NCBI GenBank assembly: GCA_002392705.1
Contig: DGHP01000180.1
Location: 374 to 21,019, forward strand
Direction of reading: 5' to 3'
Origin: Lachnospiraceae bacterium UBA3845
Lineage (GTDB): Bacteria > Bacillota > Clostridia > Lachnospirales > Lachnospiraceae
Length of the DNA: 20,646 bases
Both the position numbers and the translations under genes were made by a program. Under the pieces are notes generated by a model that searched no databases, was not told the DNA's origin, and was given only the letters and a program-made list of their open reading frames with translations. Positions 8,186 to 15,014 of this stretch are shown here, in pieces (within the stretch, counting starts at the first letter, position 1; every line of letters begins with the position of its first letter).

Positions 8186-9235
8186 TCAGATCTCCGTCTC
8201 CACGACCCGGTTCTCCCGCGCCGAGAGGAAGGCGGCTTCCACAACCTGCATCTGCCTGCGGATCTGCTTCAGGCTGACATAGGGTTCCTCTTCCCGCCTG
8301 GATGCCCGGAGCAGATTGTCCCAGAACTCCATCTGCATATCTTCTTCCTTCGGGATCGGCAGTGCCTCCAGCATATCCGGATGAAGCGGCGCCATGGTAC
8401 GGCTGGGGCCCAGGTCCTTCTGGCCTACGACGCTGTCGAAGCCCTTCACCTGCTCCCGGATGCGTGCGACGCCTCCGACCACGCCGGAAAAATCGTTCAG
8501 CTTCATGGTGCCCCGGTCGCCGAAGACAAACCAGCGGGGCATCTTCTGCAGGGCAAAGGTAGTGACGGATATTCTGGCGCAGACTCCGTTCTCCAGCAGC
8601 ATCGTGATCTCAAAGAAATCATCCACGGCCGGCGTCAGTACGCTCAGAATCCGTGCATAGACGCTCTTCACCTTCAGCGGCTCAAAGAGCATCAGGATCT
8701 GGTCAATCAGGTGGACGCCCCAGTCATAGAGCATGCCTCCGCCCGATTCCGGGTCGGCGCGCCAGCCGAAGCATACGCCCCGCTCGCCGAATACCCTGGA
8801 CTCGATCGTCGTCACATTCCCGATCTCCCCGCTTCTGACCACATCGCAGACTGCCCGGTAATCCGGGTCCCAGCGCCGCTGCTGATGAACCGTGAAAAAC
8901 TTTCCGGTCCGCCGGCTGCACTCCGCCAGTTCGTCCAGCTCCCGGACCGACAGGACGGCCGGTTTCTCACAGAGCACATCCTTCCCCGCCTCCATGGCGG
9001 CAATCGCATAGGGGGCATGCCACTGGTTCGGGGTCGCGATCACGATAAGGTCAAGCTCTGAGCCCAGAAACGCATCCAGGCTGTCAAAAGCCTGTATGCC
9101 TTCTTCTTCCGCCTGGGCGCGCTTCTTTTCATCCGTATCAAAAACGGCGCACACGCGGGCATCCCGGCAGCTTAATACCTTTTTCAGATGAAAATGCCCC
9201 ATATATCCGAAACCGATGATTCCAACTTTTGTCAT
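8186..9235 (-). CDS. Gfo/Idh/MocA-family NAD(P)-dependent sugar oxidoreductase (set A)
   Basis: A 349-residue oxidoreductase of normal family length. The N-terminal Rossmann domain has GFGYMG (8-13). CEKPAVLS carries the family EKP motif (90-92), and the C-terminal domain has DWGVH with D171 and H175, the usual catalytic region. Such enzymes oxidise or reduce a ring carbon, often C3, of a nucleotide sugar. In polysaccharide loci they commonly supply the keto substrate for a DegT aminotransferase. It lies just after a WbpD-like acetyltransferase and a DegT aminotransferase, which fits an oxidise, aminate and acylate series like WbpB-WbpE-WbpD. GGAG lies about nine bases before ATG 9235. The exact substrate is inference. 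Confidence 0.9.
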   Translation of the reverse strand: MTKVGIIGFGYMGHFHLKKVLSCRDARVCAVFDTDEKKRAQAEEEGIQAFDSLDAFLGSELDLIVIATPNQWHAPYAIAAMEAGKDVLCEKPAVLSVRELDELAECSRRTGKFFTVHQQRRWDPDYRAVCDVVRSGEIGNVTTIESRVFGERGVCFGWRADPESGGGMLYDWGVHLIDQILMLFEPLKVKSVYARILSVLTPAVDDFFEITMLLENGVCARISVTTFALQKMPRWFVFGDRGTMKLNDFSGVVGGVARIREQVKGFDSVVGQKDLGPSRTMAPLHPDMLEALPIPKEEDMQMEFWDNLLRASRREEEPYVSLKQIRRQMQVVEAAFLSARENRVVETEI

Positions 9236-9468
9236 ACTGCCTGCTCCATCTGTGCCGCCTGTAAGATCCTTCGTCCGCTGCCGAAAAGGTCCCCCGGTCT
9301 TACGGAAAACCGGTCTTTGCAGCGGGCCCTGTTCTTCCGGAAAACCGGTCTTTTCGGCGCTTCCGCCATCTTGGCCGGAGACCGGCCTCTGCAGCGGCCC
9401 CCTGTCTTAAAGAAAACGGTCTTTTCAATGGGGCCGCGCCCGATTCCGGACCGTTCCGCCCGGTTCAC
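9232..9468 (-). CDS. Possible small basic repeat-encoded protein, doubtful
   Basis: A 78-residue open frame fills the spacer between the acetyltransferase and oxidoreductase genes. It starts at a GTG (9468) overlapping the upstream TGA as GTGA and ends in a TGA overlapping the next ATG as ATGA, so it would be exactly coupled to both neighbours. The product is rich in Arg and Lys and has an internal 24-residue repeat: VFFKTGGRCRGR (18-29) matches VFRKNRARCKDR (42-53). No known family is recognised. Against it: the DNA is a tandem repeat, the ribosome binding site before the GTG is weak and abuts the codon, and the composition looks unlike a folded protein. It could be a chance open frame in repetitive spacer. 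Confidence 0.22.
   Translation of the reverse strand: MNRAERSGIGRGPIEKTVFFKTGGRCRGRSPAKMAEAPKRPVFRKNRARCKDRFSVRPGDLFGSGRRILQAAQMEQAV
9306..9449. repeat. Four imperfect ~36-nt tandem repeats with 72-nt higher-order period
   Basis: Units begin at about 9306, 9341, 9378 and 9413. The plus-strand core is AAAACCGGTCTTT, decayed to GAGACCGGCCTCT in unit 3 and AAAACGGTCTTTT in unit 4. Units 1 and 3 share GCAGCGG after the core, while units 2 and 4 share TTTTC, giving a 72-nt alternation. This makes up most of the 229-nt spacer 9236-9464. There are no distinct spacers between units, so it is not a CRISPR array. Confidence 0.75.
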
Positions 9469-10022
9469 TCCCGGCTTTCTTTCTTCTCTTTCAGCTGCTC
9501 ATAGACCAGCCCGCAGTGCGGGCATCTCATCTCCCCGTCCAGCTTCCGCCCGCACCGGCATACCCAGCCGATCTGCCGTGCCGGATTCCCGACGACGAGG
9601 GCGTGGGCGGGAACATCCTTCGCAACGACGCTCCCGGCTCCTACCATAGCATATTCACCGACCGTATGTCCACAGACGACCACCGCGCCGGCGCCGATCG
9701 AGGCTCCCCTCTTCACCAGGGTCTGCGTTATCTCCCAGTCCACGTTGAAGGCGCGGGGAAAAAGATCATTGGTGAAAGTCATGGACGGCCCCAGGAAAAC
9801 GTCATCCTCGACCGTCACCCCATGATAGACATTCACATTGTTCTGAATCTTGACCCTGCTGCCGATCCGGACGCCGGTATCGATATAGACATTCTTGCTG
9901 ATGATACAGTCTGAGCCGATCCGGCTGTTCTCTCTCACCTGGGCCTGGTTCCAGATCTTCGTGCCGTCCCCGATCTTTGCGCCGGGCGACACCTCCGCGG
10001 TCGGATGAATATATACATTCAT
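9465..10022 (-). CDS. WbpD/WlbB-like left-handed beta-helix N-acetyltransferase
   Basis: A 185-residue hexapeptide-repeat acyltransferase. Repeats of the I-G-x-x-x type run from about residue 6 to 135. GDGTKIWNQAQV, KIQNNVNVYHGV, VEDDVFLGPSMTFTND and GNPARQIGWVC are all hallmarks of the WbpD/WlbB subgroup, which uses acetyl-CoA to acetylate the 3-amino group of UDP-2-acetamido-3-amino-uronic acids. The tail has a CxC...CxxC arrangement (C155, C157, C167, C170) like a small zinc ribbon, before a charged end. ATG 10022 has GAGGG about eight bases upstream. It lies between a DegT aminotransferase and a Gfo/Idh oxidoreductase, the partners expected for this reaction. Subgroup is well supported; the precise sugar is not proven, since no UDP-sugar 6-dehydrogenase (WbpA) is in view. 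Confidence 0.88.
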   Translation of the reverse strand: MNVYIHPTAEVSPGAKIGDGTKIWNQAQVRENSRIGSDCIISKNVYIDTGVRIGSRVKIQNNVNVYHGVTVEDDVFLGPSMTFTNDLFPRAFNVDWEITQTLVKRGASIGAGAVVVCGHTVGEYAMVGAGSVVAKDVPAHALVVGNPARQIGWVCRCGRKLDGEMRCPHCGLVYEQLKEKKESRE

Positions 10023-10209
10023 AGTCTTTCCCTCGTAAATCCCCGCAGGGCAGCAATATAAGCTGCTGTACGATTCGGTACATTCCCCCGCGGCAATGTG
10101 CGGATCTTCCGCCTGAAGCAGCTGTAATTCCGGGCGCAGTCTGCCGGAATGGAAGCTGCCGCGCTCCCCCTGTACAAAACAACAGCTGTGCCGCCTGTCC
10201 GCTGCGGGA

Positions 10210-11418
10210 TCACTGCCCGCAGAATTCCTTCACACACTGCACCACATAGTCCAGTTCTTCCTGGGTGAGCTCCGGGAAAATGGGCAGACAGACCGTCTGT
10301 TTCGTGATCTTCTCTGCGGCCGGCAGGTCTCCCTCTTTGTAACCCAGCCCGGCGAAGGCTTTCTGCAGATGCAGCGGCACGGGGTAGAAGGCAGCGCTTC
10401 CCACGCCTTTTGAGCCCAGGAAACTGCCCAGCGCGTCCTTGCGGCCGCAGCACAGAGCATACTGATGCCAGACATGTCCCACACCCGGAGAAGTCTCAGG
10501 CACCCGGATCCCCGGAACGGAACGGAAGGCCTGTGTGTAAAAAGCGGCAATCTCAGCCCTTCTTTTATTGAACTGCTCCAGGTAATCCAGCTTGATATTC
10601 AGAATTCTTGCCTGTATGGCGTCCATCCTGGAATTATAGCCGATCAGGTAATTATAGTATTTGTATGGATTATAGAGGCCGTCCGGGGAAACGGTTCCCT
10701 TAAGCTCATCCTCCACGCCCTCCAGCAGAAAGCGCGCCTTTGCCCCGTTCTGAGCCATTCCGTGCTCCTTGTAGGCCCTGCAGATTACGGCCAGATTGTC
10801 GTCATTGGTCGTGATCATGCCCGCGTCGCCGAAAGCGCCCAGGTTCTTGGTGGGGAAAAAGGAAAAGCAGCCCAGGTCACCCAGGGCTCCCGCCATGACC
10901 CATTTTCCGTCCTCCGTCCGCATACCGGAGCCCACGGCCTGGCAGGCGTCTTCAATCACGGAAAGTCCGTATTCTGCGGCGATCCGGCGGATGCGGAGCA
11001 TGTCCGCGCACTGCCCGAAGATATGCACGGGAAGGATCGCTTTCGTCTTCGGCGTAATCTTCTCCTCTATCTTCGAAGGATCCAGGTTGTAGCTGGATTC
11101 GTCGATATCCGCGAAAACCGGGACCGCTCCCGTCATGGCGATGGTCTCCGCCGTCGCGAAGAAAGAGAAGGGCGTCGTGATGACCTCATCCCCCTGCCCG
11201 ATGCCGAGCGCCTTGAGGGCGATCACCAGGGCATCCGTCCCGCTGTTGACGGAGATGGCATGTTTAACCCCGATATAGCGGGCAAATTTCTCTTCGAAAT
11301 CCGCAACAGCCTTTCCACCTATAAACATACCGGTCGCCATCTGCTCACAGACAGCCGCCTCGGCCTGCTCCTTCAGCAGCTGATACTGCCGCGTCAGATC
11401 AAGTATTTTAACCTGCAT
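10210..11418 (-). CDS. DegT/DnrJ/EryC1/StrS-family sugar aminotransferase (set A)
   Basis: A PLP-dependent transaminase of 402 residues that replaces a keto group on a nucleotide sugar with an amino group, typically using glutamate. Visible features are SGTDAL (59-64) for phosphate binding, EDACQAVGS (156-164) with D157 contacting the PLP ring, and FFPTKNLGAFGDAG (187-200) with K191 as the Schiff-base lysine. The start is ATG 11418, preceded by a GGAGGAAGAAGG purine tract. Together with the next two genes (WbpD-like acetyltransferase and Gfo/Idh) it forms a likely three-step sugar module. ArnB of the Ara4N pathway is in the same superfamily, which is of interest because ArnC/E/F-like genes lie immediately upstream. 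C3 versus C4 amination cannot be told by eye. Confidence 0.93.
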   Translation of the reverse strand: MQVKILDLTRQYQLLKEQAEAAVCEQMATGMFIGGKAVADFEEKFARYIGVKHAISVNSGTDALVIALKALGIGQGDEVITTPFSFFATAETIAMTGAVPVFADIDESSYNLDPSKIEEKITPKTKAILPVHIFGQCADMLRIRRIAAEYGLSVIEDACQAVGSGMRTEDGKWVMAGALGDLGCFSFFPTKNLGAFGDAGMITTNDDNLAVICRAYKEHGMAQNGAKARFLLEGVEDELKGTVSPDGLYNPYKYYNYLIGYNSRMDAIQARILNIKLDYLEQFNKRRAEIAAFYTQAFRSVPGIRVPETSPGVGHVWHQYALCCGRKDALGSFLGSKGVGSAAFYPVPLHLQKAFAGLGYKEGDLPAAEKITKQTVCLPIFPELTQEELDYVVQCVKEFCGQ

Positions 11419-11522
11419 TTTCCTTCTTCCTCCCCAACTGTGAACGCCGCCGGATCATCGGTCCGCTGCAGCCGTCCCGGCCGGATTCTTCCGGGTATAC
11501 CGGTCCGTATCGTTCCCCCGTT

Positions 11523-11864
11523 TCAGCCGCCCAGGCTGAATACGATGACGCCCGCCACGATCAGAAACATTCCCGTCACCTTGCGCCGGGTCAGCTTCTC
11601 TCCCAGAAGGGTCCGGCTCAGCACCAGGATATAGATATAAGTCAGTGACTCGATTACCGCGCCGTATTTGTAGGGCATGCCGCGGTAGGCCGCGATGGTG
11701 AGAACCATGCACAGGGCTGTAATCCCGTAGCCTCCGATCACCAGCGGGTTCAGGTATTGTTTCAGAAATGTGTCATGGCGCTTCAGAGCGCTTTTCTTCA
11801 GCAGGATCTGGGCGAAGGAGGAGAGCATGCCCGAGATAACCGCAATCAGATAATACCGGTTCAT
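11523..11864 (-). CDS. Half-size EamA/SMR-fold membrane protein, ArnE/ArnF-like subunit
   Basis: A 113-residue protein with four predicted membrane segments (about 3-22, 38-60, 66-86, 94-112). SSFAQILLKKSA in helix 1 and LLGEKLTRRKVTGMFLIVAG before helix 4 match small EamA-type proteins. ArnE and ArnF, of this size and fold, pair to flip undecaprenyl-phosphate-Ara4N across the inner membrane. It overlaps the preceding 122-residue sister gene as ATGA, with GGAGG upstream inside that gene, so the two subunits are likely made together. A GT2 of the polyprenyl-phosphate type is next upstream, which favours a lipid-linked sugar flippase over a drug exporter. The function is inferred from architecture and context. 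Confidence 0.8.
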   Translation of the reverse strand: MNRYYLIAVISGMLSSFAQILLKKSALKRHDTFLKQYLNPLVIGGYGITALCMVLTIAAYRGMPYKYGAVIESLTYIYILVLSRTLLGEKLTRRKVTGMFLIVAGVIVFSLGG

Positions 11865-12229
11865 CTTCCTTCCTCCGTTTCCTCCCCGTCCCGGCTGCCG
11901 GAAACCAGCCAGATTCCTGCGATGATAATCGCCGCTCCGGCCAGGTTATATCCGTTGATATGCTCACCGAAAAGCAGGACAGACCAGACAAGGTTGATGA
12001 GCACGACGCTGCCCTTGTTCGCCATCGCCACGACCAGCGGGAAACGGCTGAGCACCTGCTGCCAGACCAGCGCATAAACGCCGAGGCAGACCAGTTCAAG
12101 GGCGGCGAACACAAGGACCTTCACCATCATGTCCTGGCGCGCGGCGAATTTTGCGCAGACCGTGGAAGCGGAATAGACCAGAAAGGCTCCGTAGAGTACC
12201 GCGTAATCCCTCAGTCTTCGCTTTTCCAT
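11861..12229 (-). CDS. Half-size EamA/SMR-fold membrane protein, ArnE/ArnF-like partner subunit
   Basis: A 122-residue protein with four membrane segments (about 8-26, 34-55, 63-85, 93-110) and a short charged C-terminal tail (GSRDGEETEEGR). VLINLVWSVLLFGEHINGYN followed by a G-rich last helix is the usual second-half pattern of EamA proteins. AGGAGGA lies a few bases before ATG 12229. It overlaps the next gene, a sister of the same fold but divergent sequence, which suggests a heterodimer like ArnE-ArnF. The polyprenyl-phosphate glycosyltransferase gene ends 51 bases upstream. It probably moves the lipid-linked product of that enzyme to the outer face. Substrate is unproven. Confidence 0.8.
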   Translation of the reverse strand: MEKRRLRDYAVLYGAFLVYSASTVCAKFAARQDMMVKVLVFAALELVCLGVYALVWQQVLSRFPLVVAMANKGSVVLINLVWSVLLFGEHINGYNLAGAAIIIAGIWLVSGSRDGEETEEGR

Positions 12230-12280
12230 CTCATTCCTCCTTCCGGGACAAATCTTTTATCATGACGCAATGCCCCGGCT

Positions 12281-13234
12281 TTACTCCTCCTCTGCATCAG
12301 CGTCCAGGCGCTCCGCATCGGACACGATATAGGGCGGTCTCGCCCTGGCCGCGTCGTAGGTGCGCCAGAGATATTCCGCCAGAATCCCCAGCGAAATATT
12401 GGTCACCCCGAAGCCGAGGGCCAGGATGCTGGCGATGGTGGAATAGCCGATCGGAACCGCCGGATTGATCAGTTTGTTCACAAATGTAAACAGGGCCATG
12501 ACAAGGCCCAGGACGAACATCACGATGCCGACGATGCTGACCAGGCGGATCGGCATAAAGGAAAAGGACACAAAAGAGTCGATAAAAAGCTTGATCTTTT
12601 TCTTCAGGGTCCACTTGGATTCACCGGCGTAGCGGCTGTTGAAATCCAGAGACAGCAGGCTGCTTCTGAAGCCCGCGTCCATGATCTGCAGCATGATGGA
12701 AGAGTTGGACTCCTGGTTGCCGTTCACATAATCCATGATCTTGCGGTCAAAAACGATGGTGCTGATTCCGCCGGAGGCATAGCTGGATACGGCGTATTTC
12801 CGCATCAGGTAAGAATAGACCCTGGAGAAAGAACGGTTGGCGGAAGATACCTCTACGGACCGCTTCTCGATATAGACGGCGTTGTATCCCTCCGCGATCC
12901 TGTCCCAGGACATCTGAAGGAATTCCAGCGGCTCCTGCAGGTCGCTCCCCATCCAGGTGCACAGGTCGAAGCGGGCCCGCGCGATCCCTGCCCGGATCGC
13001 CGCGTGGGAGCCGAAATTTTTGGAAAATGTGATCAGCTGGATCTTTTTCACATTCCGGAACTGATGGGCCCGAATCAGATCACCGGTCCCGTCCGTCGAC
13101 CCGTCGTCAACGAAAATCAGTTCCAGCGGAAATGTCAGGCTTTCCGCATGGATGTCGATCACATTGCAGAAATGCATGATGCCCTCCGCCTCATTCAGGC
13201 AGGGTACAATGACCGATAAACCCTTCGCTTCCAT
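12281..13234 (-). CDS. GT2 polyprenyl-phosphate glycosyltransferase (GtrB/ArnC/DPMS-like) with two C-terminal membrane helices
   Basis: A 317-residue GT-A-fold enzyme expected to transfer a sugar from a nucleotide donor to polyprenyl phosphate on the cytoplasmic face. LSVIVPCLNEAEGI opens the fold, FVDDGSTDGT (41-50) binds the nucleotide, SKNFGSHAAIRAG (71-83) is typical of GtrB-like enzymes, and SDLQEP (97-102) matches their DLQ(D/E)P block. The residue two before D98 is G96, so the usual DxD reads GxD. Two membrane helices follow (about 228-252 and 262-288), as in GtrB and ArnC, then a charged tail. GGGAG lies five bases before ATG 13234. The next two genes encode small flippase-like subunits, which supports the lipid-linked sugar role. 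The sugar carried is unknown. Confidence 0.9.
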   Translation of the reverse strand: MEAKGLSVIVPCLNEAEGIMHFCNVIDIHAESLTFPLELIFVDDGSTDGTGDLIRAHQFRNVKKIQLITFSKNFGSHAAIRAGIARARFDLCTWMGSDLQEPLEFLQMSWDRIAEGYNAVYIEKRSVEVSSANRSFSRVYSYLMRKYAVSSYASGGISTIVFDRKIMDYVNGNQESNSSIMLQIMDAGFRSSLLSLDFNSRYAGESKWTLKKKIKLFIDSFVSFSFMPIRLVSIVGIVMFVLGLVMALFTFVNKLINPAVPIGYSTIASILALGFGVTNISLGILAEYLWRTYDAARARPPYIVSDAERLDADAEEE

Positions 13235-13247
13235 GGCTTCTCCCGTA

Positions 13248-13271
13248 TCTTCCGGCAGATGCGCCGGAAAA
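13248..13271 (-). other. Stem-loop just upstream of the GT2 ribosome binding site
   Basis: TTCCGGC (13250-13256) and GCCGGAA (13263-13269) form a perfect 7-bp stem with a six-base loop. A G-U pair and an A-U pair could extend it to nine. In the transcript it ends about five bases before the GGGAG of the GT2 gene and follows the acyltransferase stop by about 30 bases. There is no U-run after it, so it is unlikely to be a terminator. It may affect mRNA stability or translation of the lipid-sugar module. Confidence 0.5.
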
Positions 13272-13298
13272 GCTTTATATCACACTCATTCGCAGTTA

Positions 13299-13853
13299 CT
13301 ATTCATAGACAAATTCGACGCTGCCGTCCTCAAGCTCCTTCACTCTGCCGATCAGCCTGGCAGGGCAGCCGGCGGCGATGGACCAGTCGGGAAGGTCGCG
13401 GTTGACAAAGGAATGGGCCGCCACGACGCAGTGGGAGCCGATCGTGACGCCGCACGCGATCATGCTCATGGAGCCGATCACCGTATTGCTCCCGATCCGG
13501 ACGGAGGCATGCTCGAAAGGCATCTTTCCCCCCGACACATAATGTCTGGTCGAGTCGTGGGTATAGATCTGCACGCCGGAATCTATGCTGACAAAATCGC
13601 CGATTTCCAGGTCCCCTGAACTGCCGTCCAGCAGGGTATAGGGGCCGATCCAGACATGTTTTCCGACCCTGATCTCTCCCAGTACAACGCTCGTATCATA
13701 GATGGAGGAGCCTTCGCCGAATCCCAGGTCCCGGGCTTTCTGAAAGCGGTTGTAGATCAGCTCCCCGCTCGGCAGGGTCCGGTTATAGCTTTCCTGCATC
13801 CAGGCACGCCGCTCCTGCATCAGTGCATCGAACTCTTTCTCAAACTCATTCAT
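13299..13853 (-). CDS. Hexapeptide-repeat (left-handed beta-helix) acyltransferase, set B
   Basis: A 184-residue protein with a helical N-terminal part (about 1-40), then hexapeptide-type turns from about 55 to 165 (IRVGKHVWIGPYTLL, LEIGDFVSIDSGVQI, VRIGSNTVIGSMSMI, VTIGSHCVVAAHSFV) and a closing AAGCPARLIGRV. This ending is common in maltose-, galactoside- and sugar O- or N-acetyltransferases. H114 in YTHDSTRHYVSGG is a candidate catalytic histidine. It differs clearly from the WbpD-like enzyme at 9465-10022 and lacks its cysteine tail. It follows the SDR, DegT and Gfo/Idh genes, so it probably acylates the amino group they install or a backbone hydroxyl. The ribosome binding site before ATG 13853 is weak, with GGGAG rather far upstream. 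Confidence 0.85.
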   Translation of the reverse strand: MNEFEKEFDALMQERRAWMQESYNRTLPSGELIYNRFQKARDLGFGEGSSIYDTSVVLGEIRVGKHVWIGPYTLLDGSSGDLEIGDFVSIDSGVQIYTHDSTRHYVSGGKMPFEHASVRIGSNTVIGSMSMIACGVTIGSHCVVAAHSFVNRDLPDWSIAAGCPARLIGRVKELEDGSVEFVYE

Positions 13854-13914
13854 TGCTAGGTCCCGCTCCCTCCGTCTTCAGAAATATCCTGGCCGCGCAG
13901 ACGCGAAGCGCATT

Positions 13915-14880
13915 TCACTGATAGCGTTCCCTGTACCATTCAAGGGTTCTGGCGATTCCCTCCTCAAAGGACACCTGCGGTTCAAAGCCCAGAAGCTTCC
14001 TGGCTTTGGCAGCGTCCGCGCAGAGCTTTCTCACATCGCTCTTTCGCGCCGGCCGGTGCTCCCATTCCCCCGTATACCCCATACAGTCGCAGATTGTCTG
14101 CAGCAGATGGTTGATGGAGATATCCCTGCCGGAGCCCAGGTTGATGATCTCCCCTCTTGACTCCTCACGCTCATAGGCCAGAATCAGGGCCCGGACGGTG
14201 TCCCCCACGTAGATGAAATCGCGGGACTGCTCCCCGTCTCCTTCCACGACGGGCATCTGTCCCTGGCGGATCCTGCGGGCCGTGGCAGGTATGATGCCTG
14301 CCAGTCCTCCCTCGGCGTTCTGGCGCGGGCCGTAGTTATTAAAGGGTCTCACAATGGCGATGTCCAGACCCAGGACCTTGTAGAAGCTGTGAACCATCAG
14401 GTCCGCGGCCGCCTTGCCCGCCGCGTAAGGCGTGGTCGGATTGGTCGGATGGTTCTCATCCATGGGCGAATACTGCGCCGTCCCGTAAGCCTCCGAAGAG
14501 GATGTGTGGATCAGCGTCTGAAAAGCGCCGACCTTCATCAGTTCCAGAAGGGTATTGGCGATCTGGACATTGTCAAGGTAGGCGTCAAAGGGGTTGAAGA
14601 AAGAATAGTTGAGAGCGATCGTCGCCATATTGAAGACAATCTCCGTTTTCTCCTTCTCCATGATCGACTGCATGACGCCGAACTGGCGCGCATCGTCCCG
14701 GTAAAGGACAAAACGCTCATCCTTCATGGCCTGCGCGATGTTTTCCATTTTTCCGAGAAAGAAATTGTCAAGGCAGACCACCTTCTCCGCGCCCGCCGCA
14801 AGCAGGGCATCGCAGAGATTGCTCCCGATAAAGCCCGCTCCTCCTGTTACAAGTATTCTTTTTCCGGCGATTTTTGCCAT
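13915..14880 (-). CDS. NAD-dependent epimerase/dehydratase (extended SDR)
   Basis: A 321-residue extended short-chain dehydrogenase acting on a nucleotide sugar. It has the Rossmann glycine motif GGAGFIG (13-19), acidic D38 after strand 2 consistent with NAD use, TSSSEAYG (126-133) and the catalytic YxxxK as YAAGK (Y152, K156). RPFNNYGPRQ (178-187) and RDFIYVGD are typical of 4-epimerases, 4,6-dehydratases and related enzymes. The motifs do not decide between epimerase, dehydratase and decarboxylase activity. GGGAG lies about eight bases before ATG 14880. It lies between a DegT aminotransferase and an acyltransferase. One reading is that it makes the 4-keto or epimerised intermediate for the aminotransferase. 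Confidence 0.92.
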   Translation of the reverse strand: MAKIAGKRILVTGGAGFIGSNLCDALLAAGAEKVVCLDNFFLGKMENIAQAMKDERFVLYRDDARQFGVMQSIMEKEKTEIVFNMATIALNYSFFNPFDAYLDNVQIANTLLELMKVGAFQTLIHTSSSEAYGTAQYSPMDENHPTNPTTPYAAGKAAADLMVHSFYKVLGLDIAIVRPFNNYGPRQNAEGGLAGIIPATARRIRQGQMPVVEGDGEQSRDFIYVGDTVRALILAYEREESRGEIINLGSGRDISINHLLQTICDCMGYTGEWEHRPARKSDVRKLCADAAKARKLLGFEPQVSFEEGIARTLEWYRERYQ

Positions 14881-14944
14881 AGTCTTATCTCCCTGTTCGG
14901 CCCTTCAGGCGCCGGATTTGTTCGTTGCTGTCCACAGCCTTATT

Positions 14945-14999
14945 TGAAATCAGAACCTGTTTCTTACATGCAGGCACGACAAACCAGAACCTGATTTCA
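14945..14999. repeat. Nested inverted and direct repeats in spacer
   Basis: TGAAATCAG (14945-14953) pairs with CTGATTTCA (14991-14999) as a 9-bp inverted repeat. CAGAACCTG is repeated directly at 14951-14959 and 14985-14993, overlapping both arms. The loop is 37 bases, so a simple terminator is unlikely. It lies in the 134-nt spacer between the DegT (set B) stop and the SDR start and is locally richer in A+T than its surroundings. Confidence 0.5.
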
Positions 15000-15014
15000 G
15001 AATGGCCGTGAATG

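Noticed and set aside
7556..9061. Long open frame of 501 codons on the plus strand
   Set aside because: It lies antisense to a GT4 and a Gfo/Idh gene that both have clear motifs and ribosome binding sites. Its product has no recognisable domain, and long antisense frames are expected in GC-rich coding DNA.
9306..9449. Possible CRISPR array
   Set aside because: Units are adjacent and degenerate with no unique spacers between them, and no cas gene is nearby.
10052..10070. Hairpin GCAGC-AATATAA-GCTGC as a terminator
   Set aside because: The stem is only five pairs with no U-run on either strand, and genes on both sides run in the same direction as one operon.
10019..10453. Minus-strand frame of 144 codons spanning the 187-nt spacer before the WbpD-like gene
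   Set aside because: Most of it overlaps the DegT gene in another frame, it has no family likeness, and the spacer itself shows only weak hairpins without a U-run.
11523..12229. Small multidrug resistance efflux pair
   Set aside because: Size and fold fit, but the immediate polyprenyl-phosphate GT2 neighbour and the EamA-type C-terminal pattern point to ArnE/ArnF-like lipid-sugar flipping.
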